Assembly: GCA_015654615.1 (NCBI GenBank)
Contig: JAATGN010000248.1
Span: 1 to 36,632, forward strand
From: Rhodospirillales bacterium
Lineage (GTDB): Bacteria; Pseudomonadota; Alphaproteobacteria; Rhodospirillales; Magnetospirillaceae
Direction: 5' to 3'
Length of the DNA stretch: 36,632 nt
Under the pieces are notes generated by a model, which was given only the letters and a program-made list of their open reading frames with translations, had not been told where the DNA came from and ran no database searches. The translations under genes and the position numbers were made by a program. This document shows positions 1 through 8,000 of this stretch, in pieces (the stretch's first letter is position 1; each line of letters starts with the position of its first letter).

Positions 1-219
1 AGTGCCCGTTAAGGAATAACCGCGTCATGGCGCGTTCCGCACCGGCCGGCGGCCGACCCGTCCTGGAAGAATAAGGAAAAGTGGCACCGGCGTCTCTGCC
101 GGTGTCCGCCGCTTGCGCGGCGGAGTTTTTTCTCCACCGGCAGGGACGCCGGTGCCACTGACGCTTTTCTTCCAGGGCGGAGCGAGGCAATGACGCGATT
201 ATTGCTTAACGAGCCCTTA
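1..219. repeat. Near-palindromic element with long inverted arms
   Basis: The segment folds back on itself. Positions 1-27 match the reverse complement of 191-217 at about 23 of 27 positions (shared core GTTAAG, AATAA, CGCGTCA). Inside that, CCTGGAAGAA near 62-71 pairs with TTCTTCCAGG near 168-177, and AGTGGCACCGGCGTC pairs with GACGCCGGTGCCACT. The centre is near 105-125. The left end may continue outside the window. It lies just past the stop of the leftward lumazine synthase gene and codes for nothing convincing. It could be a non-autonomous mobile repeat or a large hairpin ending transcription. Confidence 0.6.
42..162 (+). repeat. Dispersed palindromic repeat, copy 1
   Basis: This inner part of the palindromic element recurs at 2855-2971 in the opposite orientation. 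The shared order is CCGGCCGGCGGCCGAC, then CCTG, GGAAAAGTGGCACCGGCGTC, a GTCCGCCGC...GCGGCGGAGT centre, TTTTCTCCACCGGCAGGGAC, and GCCGGTGCCACT. The asymmetric centre is conserved as well, so the two copies are homologous and do not merely share a GC-rich hairpin. Confidence 0.75.
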
Positions 220-233
220 GTCCAGGCCAACGG

Positions 234-665
234 CTATTTCCCCTTATCGACCGGAACGACCCGCAGCATGGCCTCCAGCGCGGCGACCGCTGCGACGGCG
301 TGACTCTCCAGCCGCGGCGGAATCTGCGACGGATGCACCTCGGGACCGATGATGCCGATGCCGATCGGTTTCATGAAGTCCAGTTGCAGACGCATCAAGG
401 CGTCGCTGACGGTTTGCCCCATGACCAGGCCATGCGCGGTTTCACCGCGCTCGATGATGCCCAGCACCACGAGTCCGGCGATATCCTCCCGCAGCAGCAG
501 CCGCTTCGCCGCCAGCGGCTTTTCGTAGGAGCCGGGGACCCTGACCACGGCCCGCAGCTCCAGGCCGCGCGCCTCGATCGCGGCGACGGCGGCGGCAAGC
601 ATCCGCTCGGTTTCGACCTGGTGAAACGACCCGACGACGATGGCGACGCCATTTTTTTCCGACAC
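234..665 (-). CDS. ribH: 6,7-dimethyl-8-ribityllumazine synthase-like protein
   Basis: A 143-residue protein of the lumazine synthase family, which condenses 5-amino-6-ribitylaminouracil with dihydroxybutanone phosphate in riboflavin synthesis. Visible motifs are FHQ (14-16), VPGSYEKP (43-50, the substrate-binding VPGxxExP loop) and GETAH (74-78) with the family's catalytic histidine at 78. The C-terminal stretch with KPIGIGIIGP followed by an Arg-containing helix resembles archaeal lumazine synthases (KPVTLGISGP) more than the usual bacterial GVLT form. It stands alone, with no other rib genes nearby, so it may be an extra paralog; activity is inferred from family only. Confidence 0.65.
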   Translation of the reverse strand: MSEKNGVAIVVGSFHQVETERMLAAAVAAIEARGLELRAVVRVPGSYEKPLAAKRLLLREDIAGLVVLGIIERGETAHGLVMGQTVSDALMRLQLDFMKPIGIGIIGPEVHPSQIPPRLESHAVAAVAALEAMLRVVPVDKGK

Positions 666-762
666 TGAAGTTTTCTCCGCATTCCGGAACCTTCCCGTTT
701 GTAGGAGAGTTCCCGTCCCCGATAAATGGAAAAGCGATTCGGACGGCCGGACTCTAGTTCTT

Positions 763-811
763 CCCGTTCGAAAAGCGGCCGCTTCGGCGGAGCGGCCGCT
801 TTTCGAACGGG
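763..811. terminator. Perfect 20-bp hairpin after lysR
   Basis: CCCGTTCGAAAAGCGGCCGC at 763-782 pairs perfectly with 792-811 across a 9-nt loop. It begins one base past the LysR stop codon (minus strand) and lies upstream of the leftward lumazine synthase gene. There is no T-run on either side, so it is not a textbook intrinsic terminator. Its position suggests it ends lysR transcription. Confidence 0.55.
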
Positions 812-812
812 G

Positions 813-1718
813 TCAGTCCGGACCCGTGGGCCGAGCGGCGGAGGTCAGATGCGCCGCCAGCTCGCCGGCATGCGCCGGCAAGGCGTCGAAGCGGCGCGCG
901 CACAGGGCGAGACGGCGCGTCGCCCAGGCGTCCGTCAGCCTGACCGACCGAATCGCCATCGATCTGCGGCACCGCTTGACGGCGCTTTCCGGCAGGATGG
1001 CCAACCCCACGTCCTGCGCCACCATGCGACAGACGCCTTCGGAAGTGCGCAGGCGAATCCGGAAGGAAAAAGGATGACCAGCCCGCAGCGCCTGCTCGCC
1101 CAGACAATCCTGCAACGGACTGCCGGCGCTCAATCCAATGAAACGGTGCCGGCCGATCTCCGCGAACGCGATATGCCGCCGCTCCGCCAGCGGGCTTTCC
1201 CGCGGCACCACCAGAACGAGCCGGTCGACGGCAAAGGGCAGAAGCTGCAGGGCGCCATGATCGACGGCGTCGGAAATGATGCCGATTTCGGCGAAACCGC
1301 CGGACACCGCCTTGACGGTTTCAGAGCTGGAACGTTCTTTCAGATCGATGTCGACGTTGGGATGCAGCGCGAGATAGGAGGCGAGCGGCCCGGGTAGAAA
1401 TTCGGTCACGGCCGCCGTGTTCGCCAACAGCCGCACATGCCCCTTCACACCTTTTGAATATTCCCCCAGTTCGCCGCGCATCCGCTCGATCTGCCGCAGG
1501 ACGATCCGGGCGTGATGGGCCAGCGCGTCGCCGGCCGGGGTCGGCGCGACGCCGCGGCGTCCCCGTTCGAGCAGGGGAAGGCCCATCGCCTCCTCCATGC
1601 CGCGCAGCCGCGCGCTGGCCGACGGCAACGCCATATTCGCCTGAGCGGCGCCATGAGTGATGCTGCCCGCCTCGACGACGAGAAGGAAAAGCCGGAGATC
1701 GATCAGATCGAAGCGCAT
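813..1718 (-). CDS. LysR family transcriptional regulator
   Basis: A 301-residue LysR-type regulator. The N-terminal winged helix-turn-helix spans about residues 3-60, with the usual hydrophobic heptads, the ERGRRG turn and TPAGDAL, followed by the linker helix. Residues from about 90 form the periplasmic-binding-protein-like effector domain. It is divergent from the TauE-family exporter gene, 97 nt away, the usual arrangement for a LysR protein and its target, so it probably controls that exporter. The effector is unknown; a sulfur or organic anion is a guess from the partner. A perfect 20-bp hairpin follows its stop codon. Confidence 0.9.
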   Translation of the reverse strand: MRFDLIDLRLFLLVVEAGSITHGAAQANMALPSASARLRGMEEAMGLPLLERGRRGVAPTPAGDALAHHARIVLRQIERMRGELGEYSKGVKGHVRLLANTAAVTEFLPGPLASYLALHPNVDIDLKERSSSETVKAVSGGFAEIGIISDAVDHGALQLLPFAVDRLVLVVPRESPLAERRHIAFAEIGRHRFIGLSAGSPLQDCLGEQALRAGHPFSFRIRLRTSEGVCRMVAQDVGLAILPESAVKRCRRSMAIRSVRLTDAWATRRLALCARRFDALPAHAGELAAHLTSAARPTGPD

Positions 1719-1737
1719 GGCGCCATGATATCACTCC

Positions 1738-1776
1738 GCCAGCCTTCGTCCCAGCCGAAGGCTGGCTGCGTTTTTT
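1738..1776 (+). promoter_or_regulatory. Terminator-like hairpin between lysR and tauE
   Basis: GCCAGCCTTCG (1738-1748) and CGAAGGCTGGC (1756-1766) form a perfect 11-bp stem with a 7-nt loop, followed by TGCG and a run of six T (1771-1776). On the plus strand this looks like an intrinsic terminator, yet it lies between divergent genes, ahead of the exporter start at 1816. It may be an attenuator in the exporter leader, a block to stray transcription, or the dyad bound by the LysR protein. Confidence 0.5.
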
Positions 1777-1815
1777 CCGCATTGCGCCGCGCCGCCGGTC
1801 CTGTCAAATGGCCGG

Positions 1816-2565
1816 ATGATCGACTTCTCGGCAATCCACCTCCTGGCGATTTCGCTGATTTTCTTCCTGGCCGGCCTGGTCAAGGGCGTCACCGGCATGG
1901 GCTTGCCGACCGTGGCGATGGGTCTTCTGGGAACGCTCATTCCGCCCCTCGGGGCCGCGTCGCTGCTGATCGCGCCGTCCTTCGTCACCAATGTCTGGCA
2001 ATTGTTCTCCGGCCCCGGCATCGGCGCGTTGACGCGGCGCCTGTGGCCGATGATGCTGGGAATCGTCACCGGCACGATCGCCGGATCGTCGCTCCTGACC
2101 CAAGGCCACACGGAATGGACCCAGATGGGCTTGGGAGCCGCCCTGACGATCTATGCCGGCCTCGGCCTGCTGTCATGGCAGCCGTCGATCCCCGAACGCC
2201 TGGAGCGGCGCCTGTCGCCGCTCGTCGGCCTGGCGACCGGCGCCGTGACCGGCGGCACCGGGGTCTTCGTCATTCCGGCCGTTCCCTATCTGCAAGCGCT
2301 CGGCCTGAACAAGGACGACCTGATCCAGGCGCTCGGCCTCTCCTTCACCGTCTCGACGGTCGCCTTGGCCGCCGGCCTGGCCGGCGGCGGCGGCTTCCGG
2401 CTGGAGACCCTCTGGGCCTCCCTCCTCGCCGTCGTCCCGGCGCTGCTCGGCATGGGGCTCGGACAGCGGATCCGCCGCCGCATTTCCCCCCTCGCCTTCC
2501 GGCGCTGGTTCCTGGTCTGCCTTCTCCTCCTCGGCCTGCAACTGCTGCTGCGGCCGTTCCTCTGA
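1816..2565 (+). CDS. Sulfite exporter TauE/SafE family membrane protein
   Basis: A 249-residue integral membrane protein with about eight hydrophobic segments in two repeats. Each repeat opens with the family signature: residues 13-36 hold LIFFLAGLVKGVTGMGLP, and the second half holds VGLATGAVTGGTGVFVIPAV. TauE/SafE proteins move sulfite, sulfoacetate or other small organic anions across the inner membrane. The ATG at 1816 has only a weak ribosome site. Divergent transcription from the LysR gene suggests control by that regulator. The substrate cannot be told from sequence. Confidence 0.88.
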   Translation: MIDFSAIHLLAISLIFFLAGLVKGVTGMGLPTVAMGLLGTLIPPLGAASLLIAPSFVTNVWQLFSGPGIGALTRRLWPMMLGIVTGTIAGSSLLTQGHTEWTQMGLGAALTIYAGLGLLSWQPSIPERLERRLSPLVGLATGAVTGGTGVFVIPAVPYLQALGLNKDDLIQALGLSFTVSTVALAAGLAGGGGFRLETLWASLLAVVPALLGMGLGQRIRRRISPLAFRRWFLVCLLLLGLQLLLRPFL

Positions 2566-2604
2566 TGTCACCGCGGCGGCTTTTCGAAGGGATCGGGAGG
2601 CGCG

Positions 2605-2814
2605 ATGACGGTGTTGCAAGATCGGCTGGCGCCGACCATTTTCGATGCGGATCACAGCGAGGCGGAAGAGCGTTGGATGATGCTTGGGATGTCCGGCGCG
2701 GCAAGGCTCTTGCTCGTCGTCCATCCGCATGTTGAAATTGGAGAGGATGAGGTGCCGATCCGCCTCATCTCGGCCCGCCGGCCGAATATCGAGCTGGCGA
2801 AGTTAAGTGGGTCA
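2605..2814 (+). pseudogene. BrnT-like toxin remnant, N-terminus missing
   Basis: The frame from ATG 2605, preceded by GGGAGG, encodes IFDADHSEAEERW, LLLVVHPHVE and RLISARR. These are the middle and C-terminal motifs of BrnT ribonuclease toxins (DHSxxEERW; IRIISARR). The N-terminal FEWDxxKAxxNxxKHGVSF region is absent, and after the ISARR motif the frame runs into the palindromic repeat at 2855-2971. No BrnA antitoxin is seen. Best read as a decayed toxin gene, possibly broken by the repeat. Confidence 0.55.
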
Positions 2815-2854
2815 ACCGCGCGCGGTCGGTGGCGAACGAACAAGAAAAAGTGGC

Positions 2855-2971
2855 AGTGGCACCGGCGTCCCTGCCGGTGGAGAAAAGACTCCGCCGCGCC
2901 GGCGGCGGACACCGGCGGGGACGCCGGTGCCACTTTTCCTTTGCATTCAGGGCGAGTCGGCCGCCGGCCGG
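2855..2971 (-). repeat. Dispersed palindromic repeat, copy 2
   Basis: Inverted copy of the repeat at 42-162. The arms GTGGCACCGGCGTCC (from 2856) and GGACGCCGGTGCCAC-type sequence face each other, and the GCCGGCCGG-rich tail at 2956-2971 is shared. It fills part of the 470-nt stretch between tauE and the AraC gene, which otherwise holds only the BrnT remnant. Confidence 0.75.
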
Positions 2972-3036
2972 ATGTCCCTCGCCGGGCGCCCGCATCCTGA
3001 CGGAAGTCGGGACACGGGCCGCGTAAAGGAGGCGCC

Positions 3037-3897
3037 TTGGCCAGAACCGACCCGCATAACCGTGTCCGCTACTGGCGGGACACCCAGGTTCCGGGCCTTG
3101 CCCTGCTCGCGGCGGATTTCACCCGTCACGATTATGCGCCCCACAGCCACGACGCCTTCGTCATCGCGGCGACCGAGGCGGGCGGTTCGGAATTCAACAG
3201 CCGCGGCCGCACCGAGGAGGCCGATCGGGGCCGGCTGCTGGTCTTCAATCCCGCCGAGCCGCATTCCGGCCGCATGGCCCGCAGCCTCCGCTGGCGCTAT
3301 CGCTCGTTCTATCTGGACGGCCGGGCGGTCGCGACGGTGGCCGGGTCGCTCGGCATCGCCGAGACGCCTTATTTCACGTCGAATGTCTTTGCCGATCCCG
3401 ACCTCATCGCCGCCTTCCTCGCCCTTCACCGGGCCCTGGACGAGGGCGGCGATCCGGCGCGCCGCGACGAATTGCTGGTTGCCGGCTTCGGGCATCTGGT
3501 CCGGCGGCACAGCGCCCCGGGAAAGTCCATGCCCACCGCCCCGCGCGACCGGCCGCTTCTGCGGCGGGCCATCGGCATCATGGAGGCGGAGCACGGCGCC
3601 CCCCTCACCCTGGAAACCCTCGGACAGGGCGTCGGCCTGACCGCCTTCCAGCTCATCGGCCTTTTCAAGCGGACCACCGGAATGACCCCGCACGGCTATC
3701 TGACGCAGATCCGCCTGCAGAGCGCGATCCGCCGCCTGCGGGCCGGCGACCCGATCGCCGAGGCGGCCGTCGCGGCCGGTTTCTACGATCAGGCCGCCCT
3801 GACCACCCATTTCAAGCGGGCCTATGGAATCACCCCCCGGCAATTCGCCCGCGCCGAAACCGGCCGAACCGCCGCCCCGCGCAATTTCGGCCAATAA
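3037..3897 (+). CDS. AraC family transcriptional regulator
   Basis: A 286-residue AraC/XylS regulator. The N-terminal half is a cupin-like sensor (HDYAPHSHDAFV, then FNPAEPHSG). The C-terminal 100 residues carry the two helix-turn-helix motifs: LTLETLGQGVGLTAFQLIGLFK and the second near IAEAAVAAGFYDQAALTTHFK with the closing GITPRQFA signature. The start is TTG at 3037, chosen because AAAGGAGG at 3026-3033 sits directly upstream. The SDR gene follows 67 nt later in the same direction, so this regulator may control it. The ligand is unknown. Confidence 0.88.
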   Translation: MARTDPHNRVRYWRDTQVPGLALLAADFTRHDYAPHSHDAFVIAATEAGGSEFNSRGRTEEADRGRLLVFNPAEPHSGRMARSLRWRYRSFYLDGRAVATVAGSLGIAETPYFTSNVFADPDLIAAFLALHRALDEGGDPARRDELLVAGFGHLVRRHSAPGKSMPTAPRDRPLLRRAIGIMEAEHGAPLTLETLGQGVGLTAFQLIGLFKRTTGMTPHGYLTQIRLQSAIRRLRAGDPIAEAAVAAGFYDQAALTTHFKRAYGITPRQFARAETGRTAAPRNFGQ

Positions 3898-3964
3898 CCG
3901 GCAAGGCATCGGAGGGAAACTCGGGAGACATCGCCCCCATCGTCCAACCCCCGCGAGGTCGACC

Positions 3965-4768
3965 TTGCCCGATCCCTTCTCCGCCCTTGAAAGAAGTGCC
4001 GCCGTCCCCGAGCGCAAAAGAATGGCCGGCCGCGTCTGCCTGGTCACCGGCGGCGGCAGCGGCATCGGCCGCGCCACGGCGCGGCGGATGGCGATGGAGG
4101 GAGCGGCGGCGGTGATCGTCGCCGGGCGCCGCGTCCCGGAAGGAGAAGCGGCGGCGGCGGAATGCCGCGCCGCCGGGGCCGAGGCCCGGTTCGAACGGAC
4201 CGACGTGACGCGGGAAGAGGAGGTGGCCCGCCTGATCGAACGGACGCTCCATCGGTTCGGCCGTCTCGACGTGGCCTTCGACAATGCCGGCGTCCAGGAG
4301 TCGCGCGCCGCCCTCGAAGTCCAGACCAATGCCGTCTATGACGCCGTTTTCGATGCGAACCTCCGCTCGGTGTTCCTCTGCCTGCGCCATCAGATCCCGG
4401 CCATGCTGACCGGCGGCGGCGGATGCATCGTGGTCAATGCCTCGGTCAGCGGCCTGCGCAATCCCAATCCCGGCCTGGCGCTCTATTCCGCCTCCAAGGC
4501 GGCGGTGATCTCGCTGGTTCGCTCGGCCGCCCTGGAATGCGCCCCCCGCGGCATCCGCATCAACGCCGTGGCGCCCGGCCGCGTGGTCACCGAGATGATG
4601 CTGAAGTCCGGCATCGCCGACATGTCGGCGGTCGCCGCCGGCCTGCCGCTTCGCCGCATGGGACAGCCCGACGAGGTGGCCGAGGCGGTGCTGTGGCTGG
4701 CCTCCGACGAATCGGCCTATGTGGTGGGACACATCCTGTCGGTCGACGGCGGTTTCCTGGCGTCCTGA
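3965..4768 (+). CDS. SDR family NAD(P)-dependent oxidoreductase
   Basis: A classical short-chain dehydrogenase. It shows the cofactor motif TGGGSGIG, NAG (in DNAGVQ), the catalytic serine in VVNASVSGL and the YSASK active-site motif, and ends with the usual GHILSVDGGF. Length from TTG 3965 is 267 residues; that start has GAGGT six bases upstream. The ATG at 4022 (MAGRVCLVTG, 248 residues) fits the usual SDR N-terminus better but has a poor ribosome site, so the start is uncertain. Substrate unknown; it probably acts with the AraC regulator in front of it. Confidence 0.85.
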   Translation: MPDPFSALERSAAVPERKRMAGRVCLVTGGGSGIGRATARRMAMEGAAAVIVAGRRVPEGEAAAAECRAAGAEARFERTDVTREEEVARLIERTLHRFGRLDVAFDNAGVQESRAALEVQTNAVYDAVFDANLRSVFLCLRHQIPAMLTGGGGCIVVNASVSGLRNPNPGLALYSASKAAVISLVRSAALECAPRGIRINAVAPGRVVTEMMLKSGIADMSAVAAGLPLRRMGQPDEVAEAVLWLASDESAYVVGHILSVDGGFLAS

Positions 4769-4816
4769 AGGCGAAGCGCGGCGGATTCGATTATATTTCG
4801 CGAAAGCCCCTCCATT

Positions 4817-4832
4817 CGTCAAACATTTGACA
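4817..4832. promoter_or_regulatory. Candidate CooA-binding site upstream of the coo operon
   Basis: CGTCA AACATT TGACA is a dyad of two five-base half sites separated by six bases, the CRP-family geometry. CooA of R. rubrum recognises TGTC(G/A)-N6-(C/T)GACA-type sites, which this matches except for a C at the first base. It lies 125 nt before the ATG of the first operon gene. A CooA homolog with a conserved recognition helix is encoded at 9364-10008. Confidence 0.6.
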
Positions 4833-4956
4833 TATCGCCCGCGCCGCTTCGGCTAGCGTTGCCTGATCGAGGGTGGTCGGCGCGCCGCCGGCAGCGGCCC
4901 GGACCGCCCGGCGAACGGCCCTCATCGGACAAGCGGACGGACGGAGGGAGGCGATC

Positions 4957-5478
4957 ATGTGGTTTCTGCCGGTGCTGTTCAGAAACCTGCGGCAAGGCCC
5001 GGCGACCGATCCTTTCCCCTTCGGCGAAGCGTCGACGCCCAAGACCTTCCGCGGCCGGGTGCGCTTCGATCCGCAGTCCTGCACCGGCTGCCAGGCCTGC
5101 GCCCATGTCTGCGCCGGCGGCGCCATTCGCTTCGAGGAACAGCCCGACGGGCTGGAATTCACCCTTTGGCACAACGCCTGCGTCTTCTGCGGACTGTGCG
5201 TGCATTACTGCCTGTCCAAGGCCATCCGGCAGACCGACGACTGGCACCTCGCCCACCCGCAGGCCGACAAATTCGCCATGGTCGAACGCGCCACGGTGGC
5301 GTACCGGCCTTGCGATGGCTGCGGCAAGCCGTTTCTGCCGGCCTCGCTCCGCCTGATGGACCTCGCCTTCGGCGGCAGCAGCCCGGAGATCGCCCGGCTG
5401 CGGTATCTGTGCCCCGAATGCCGGCGAAACGGCGCTTTCAACGAAAAGCCGCGTCTGCCGCAAGCCTCGACAACCTAA
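4957..5478 (+). CDS. HycF/HyfH-like dicluster ferredoxin subunit
   Basis: A 173-residue iron-sulfur protein. Two [4Fe-4S] motifs are visible: Cys42-45-48-52 (CTGCQACAHVC) and Cys75-78-81-85 (CVFCGLCVHYC). A C-terminal pair follows, Cys119/122 (CDGCGKPF) and Cys152/155 (CPECRR). This plan, with FRGRVRFDPQ ahead of cluster 1 and a C-terminal CxxC...CPEC, matches HycF (about 180 residues), the polyferredoxin of formate hydrogenlyase, and more distantly CooX. The ATG at 4957 has GGAGGGAGG upstream. It heads the coo operon 10 nt before cooF, so it probably carries electrons between CooF and a membrane hydrogenase encoded elsewhere. That role is inferred. Confidence 0.8.
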   Translation: MWFLPVLFRNLRQGPATDPFPFGEASTPKTFRGRVRFDPQSCTGCQACAHVCAGGAIRFEEQPDGLEFTLWHNACVFCGLCVHYCLSKAIRQTDDWHLAHPQADKFAMVERATVAYRPCDGCGKPFLPASLRLMDLAFGGSSPEIARLRYLCPECRRNGAFNEKPRLPQASTT

Positions 5479-5488
5479 GGAGATGGGA

Positions 5489-6061
5489 ATGCCCGCCGCT
5501 CAGGAAAACCTCATCATTTACGCCGACCCCGGGCGCTGCCTGGGGTGCCACAGTTGCGAGATGGCCTGCGCCGTGGCGCATGGCGACGGCCGGAGTCTGC
5601 TCGAAGCGGTGACGGCGAACCTGCCGCTGCATTCGCGCACCCATGTGGTCGCTTCCGGCGACGTCGTGATGGCCCTGCAATGCCGCCAATGCGAGGATGC
5701 GCCCTGCACCTTCGTCTGTCCGACCGGGGCCTGCCGGCAAACCGGCGGCCAGATCCTGATCAATGAGCAGACCTGTTTCGGCTGCAAGCAATGCGCCATG
5801 GTCTGCCCCTTCGGAGCGATCACCGTGCGCTCCGAACGGACGGTGCCGGGCGATGCCACCACCAATCGGGGCGTCGCCAAGAAATGCGACCTGTGCACCG
5901 ACTGGCGGGCCAAGACCGGCCACGCGCAGTCGGCCTGCGTCGAGGCCTGTCCGACCAAGGCGCTGGCGCTCGTCGATCTCAAGAAATATCGCCAGGCGCT
6001 GATGGCGGCGCGGGCGCGCGAACTCGCGCAGTCGCACCGGCATTTGCGCTTCCCTGCTTGA
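5489..6061 (+). CDS. cooF: CODH electron-transfer ferredoxin CooF
   Basis: A 190-residue polyferredoxin, the same length as R. rubrum CooF, that takes electrons from CooS. Sixteen cysteines in four groups can bind four [4Fe-4S] clusters: Cys17-20-23-27 (CLGCHSCEMAC), Cys65-68-73-77, Cys96-99-102-106 (CFGCKQCAMVC), and Cys133-136-150-154. ATG 5489 is preferred over ATG 5483 because AAGGAG abuts 5483 and gives normal spacing only for 5489. It sits 10 nt after the HycF-like gene and 16 nt before cooS. Confidence 0.92.
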   Translation: MPAAQENLIIYADPGRCLGCHSCEMACAVAHGDGRSLLEAVTANLPLHSRTHVVASGDVVMALQCRQCEDAPCTFVCPTGACRQTGGQILINEQTCFGCKQCAMVCPFGAITVRSERTVPGDATTNRGVAKKCDLCTDWRAKTGHAQSACVEACPTKALALVDLKKYRQALMAARARELAQSHRHLRFPA

Positions 6062-6077
6062 GCGAAGGAACCGTTCG

Positions 6078-7988
6078 ATGGAAAAGATCACCGTTTCGTC
6101 CGACCCGGCCGCCACCGAAATGCTGGCGGTCGCCACCGCCGCGGGCATCGACACCGTTTGGGATCGCCACCGCATGCAACAGCCGCAATGCGGCTTCGGC
6201 AGCCTGGGATTGTGCTGCCGCATCTGCTGGAAAGGGCCCTGTCGCATCGATCCCTTCGGCGAGGGTCCGCAGTTCGGCATCTGCGGCGCCGACCGCGACA
6301 CCATCGTGGCCCGGCATCTGGCCCGCATGATGGCGGCCGGCGCCGCCGCCCATTCCGAGCACGGCCGCCACATCGCCCTGGCCATCCTGCATCTTTCGCA
6401 AGGCCGCCTGGCCGACTACAAGATCCACGACGAGGCCAAGCTGCTGGCCGTCGCCGGCCGGCTGGGCATCGCCGCCGAAGGCCGCGCCGTGCTGGACGTC
6501 GCCCGCGACGTCGCCTTGAAGACCCTCGAGGATTTCCAGAACCAGGACGACGAGACGCCCTGCAACTGGATTTCCGCCTCGCTGCCGGCGAAACGGATCG
6601 ACCGGCTGCGGCAGTTGGGCGTGCTGCCCCACAATATCGACGCCACGGTCGCCCGGACCATGGCCAGGACCCATGTCGGCTGCGACGCCGATTACACCAA
6701 TGTACTGCTGGGCGGCATCCGCGCCGCGCTGGCCGATTTCAACGGCATGGTGCTGGCGACGGAGCTTTCCGACGCCTTGTTCGGCACGCCGTCGCCGGTC
6801 GTCACCACGGCCAATCTGGGGGTGATCAAGCCGACGGCGGTCAATGTCGCGGTGAACGGGCACAACCCGCTGCTGAGCGAGGTCATCTGCGACGTCGCCC
6901 ATGAGATGGACGCCGAGGCCCGGGCGGCCGGCGCCAAGGACGGCGTCAATGTGGTCGGCATCTGCTGCACCGGCAACGAGGTGATGGTCCGCCACGGCAT
7001 TCCGCTGGCCACCAATTACCTGTCGCAGGAGATGGCGATCCTGACCGGCGCGCTGGACGCCATGGTGGTCGACGTGCAGTGCATCATGCCCTCGCTGGCC
7101 CGCGTCGCCGCCTGCTTCCATACGCAGGTCGTCACCACCATGGACGAGAACAAGATCAGCGGCGCCACGCACGTCTCCTTCCATGAGGAGACCGCCCGCG
7201 AGACGGCGCGCCGCATCATCGCGCTGGCCATCAATGCCTTCGGCCGGCGCGACCAGGCGCGGATCCACGTGCCGGACGTCAAGCACACCGCCATCGTCGG
7301 TTTCAGCGCCGAGGCGGTGATCGGGGCGCTTTCCAAGCTCGACGCCGAAGATCCGCTGAAACCCCTGATCGACAATATCGTCAACGGCAACATCCAGGGC
7401 GTCGCCCTGCTGGGCGGCTGCAACAACACCAAGAGCACCCAGGACGAGAGTTTCCAGGTCATCGCCAAGACGCTGGCGAAAAACAACGTTCTGTTGTTGG
7501 CCACCGGCTGCGGCGCCGCGGCCTTCGCCAAGCATGGGCTGATGACCCAGGAGGCGACCAATCTCTACGCCGGCGACGGCCTCAAGGCGGTGCTGACGGC
7601 GATCGGCCGGGCGGCCGGGCTGGACGGTCCGCTGCCGCTGGTCCTGCACATGGGATCCTGCGTCGACAACAGTCGGGCGGTCGCCCTCGCCACGGCCCTG
7701 GCCGACAAGTTGGGGGTCGATCTTTCGGATCTGCCGGTGGTGGTCTCCGCCCCGGAAGCCATGTCGGAAAAAGCGGTCGCCATCGGTACCTGGGCGCTCG
7801 CCGCCGGCTTCCCCACCCATCTGGGAACGGTGCCGCAGGCCGGCGGGTCGGCGAATGTGGTGAAGCTGGTCACCGAGGATGCCAAGGGTCTCTTCGGCGG
7901 CTATTTCCTGGTCGAGCCCGATCCAGAGGTCGCCGCCGGGAAATTGGTGGCGGCGATCAAGGAAAAGCGGGCGGGGCTCGGCCTTTAG
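6078..7988 (+). CDS. cooS: Anaerobic Ni-Fe carbon monoxide dehydrogenase catalytic subunit
   Basis: A 636-residue CooS that oxidises CO with water to CO2, two protons and two electrons. The N-terminal cysteines at 38, 46, 47, 50, 55 and 69 (QCGFGSLGLCCRICWKGPCR) supply the B and D clusters. All C-cluster ligands known from Carboxydothermus CODH-II have counterparts: His262, Cys297, Cys335, Cys448, Cys478, Cys528. The catalytic Lys (565) and the N-terminal His of AAHSEH are also present. The protein therefore looks fully active. CooF and CooC flank it in the operon; no acetyl-CoA synthase genes are seen, which points to a respiratory or H2-forming role rather than carbon fixation. Confidence 0.97.
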   Translation: MEKITVSSDPAATEMLAVATAAGIDTVWDRHRMQQPQCGFGSLGLCCRICWKGPCRIDPFGEGPQFGICGADRDTIVARHLARMMAAGAAAHSEHGRHIALAILHLSQGRLADYKIHDEAKLLAVAGRLGIAAEGRAVLDVARDVALKTLEDFQNQDDETPCNWISASLPAKRIDRLRQLGVLPHNIDATVARTMARTHVGCDADYTNVLLGGIRAALADFNGMVLATELSDALFGTPSPVVTTANLGVIKPTAVNVAVNGHNPLLSEVICDVAHEMDAEARAAGAKDGVNVVGICCTGNEVMVRHGIPLATNYLSQEMAILTGALDAMVVDVQCIMPSLARVAACFHTQVVTTMDENKISGATHVSFHEETARETARRIIALAINAFGRRDQARIHVPDVKHTAIVGFSAEAVIGALSKLDAEDPLKPLIDNIVNGNIQGVALLGGCNNTKSTQDESFQVIAKTLAKNNVLLLATGCGAAAFAKHGLMTQEATNLYAGDGLKAVLTAIGRAAGLDGPLPLVLHMGSCVDNSRAVALATALADKLGVDLSDLPVVVSAPEAMSEKAVAIGTWALAAGFPTHLGTVPQAGGSANVVKLVTEDAKGLFGGYFLVEPDPEVAAGKLVAAIKEKRAGLGL

Positions 7989-8000
7989 GTTTGGCGGCGG

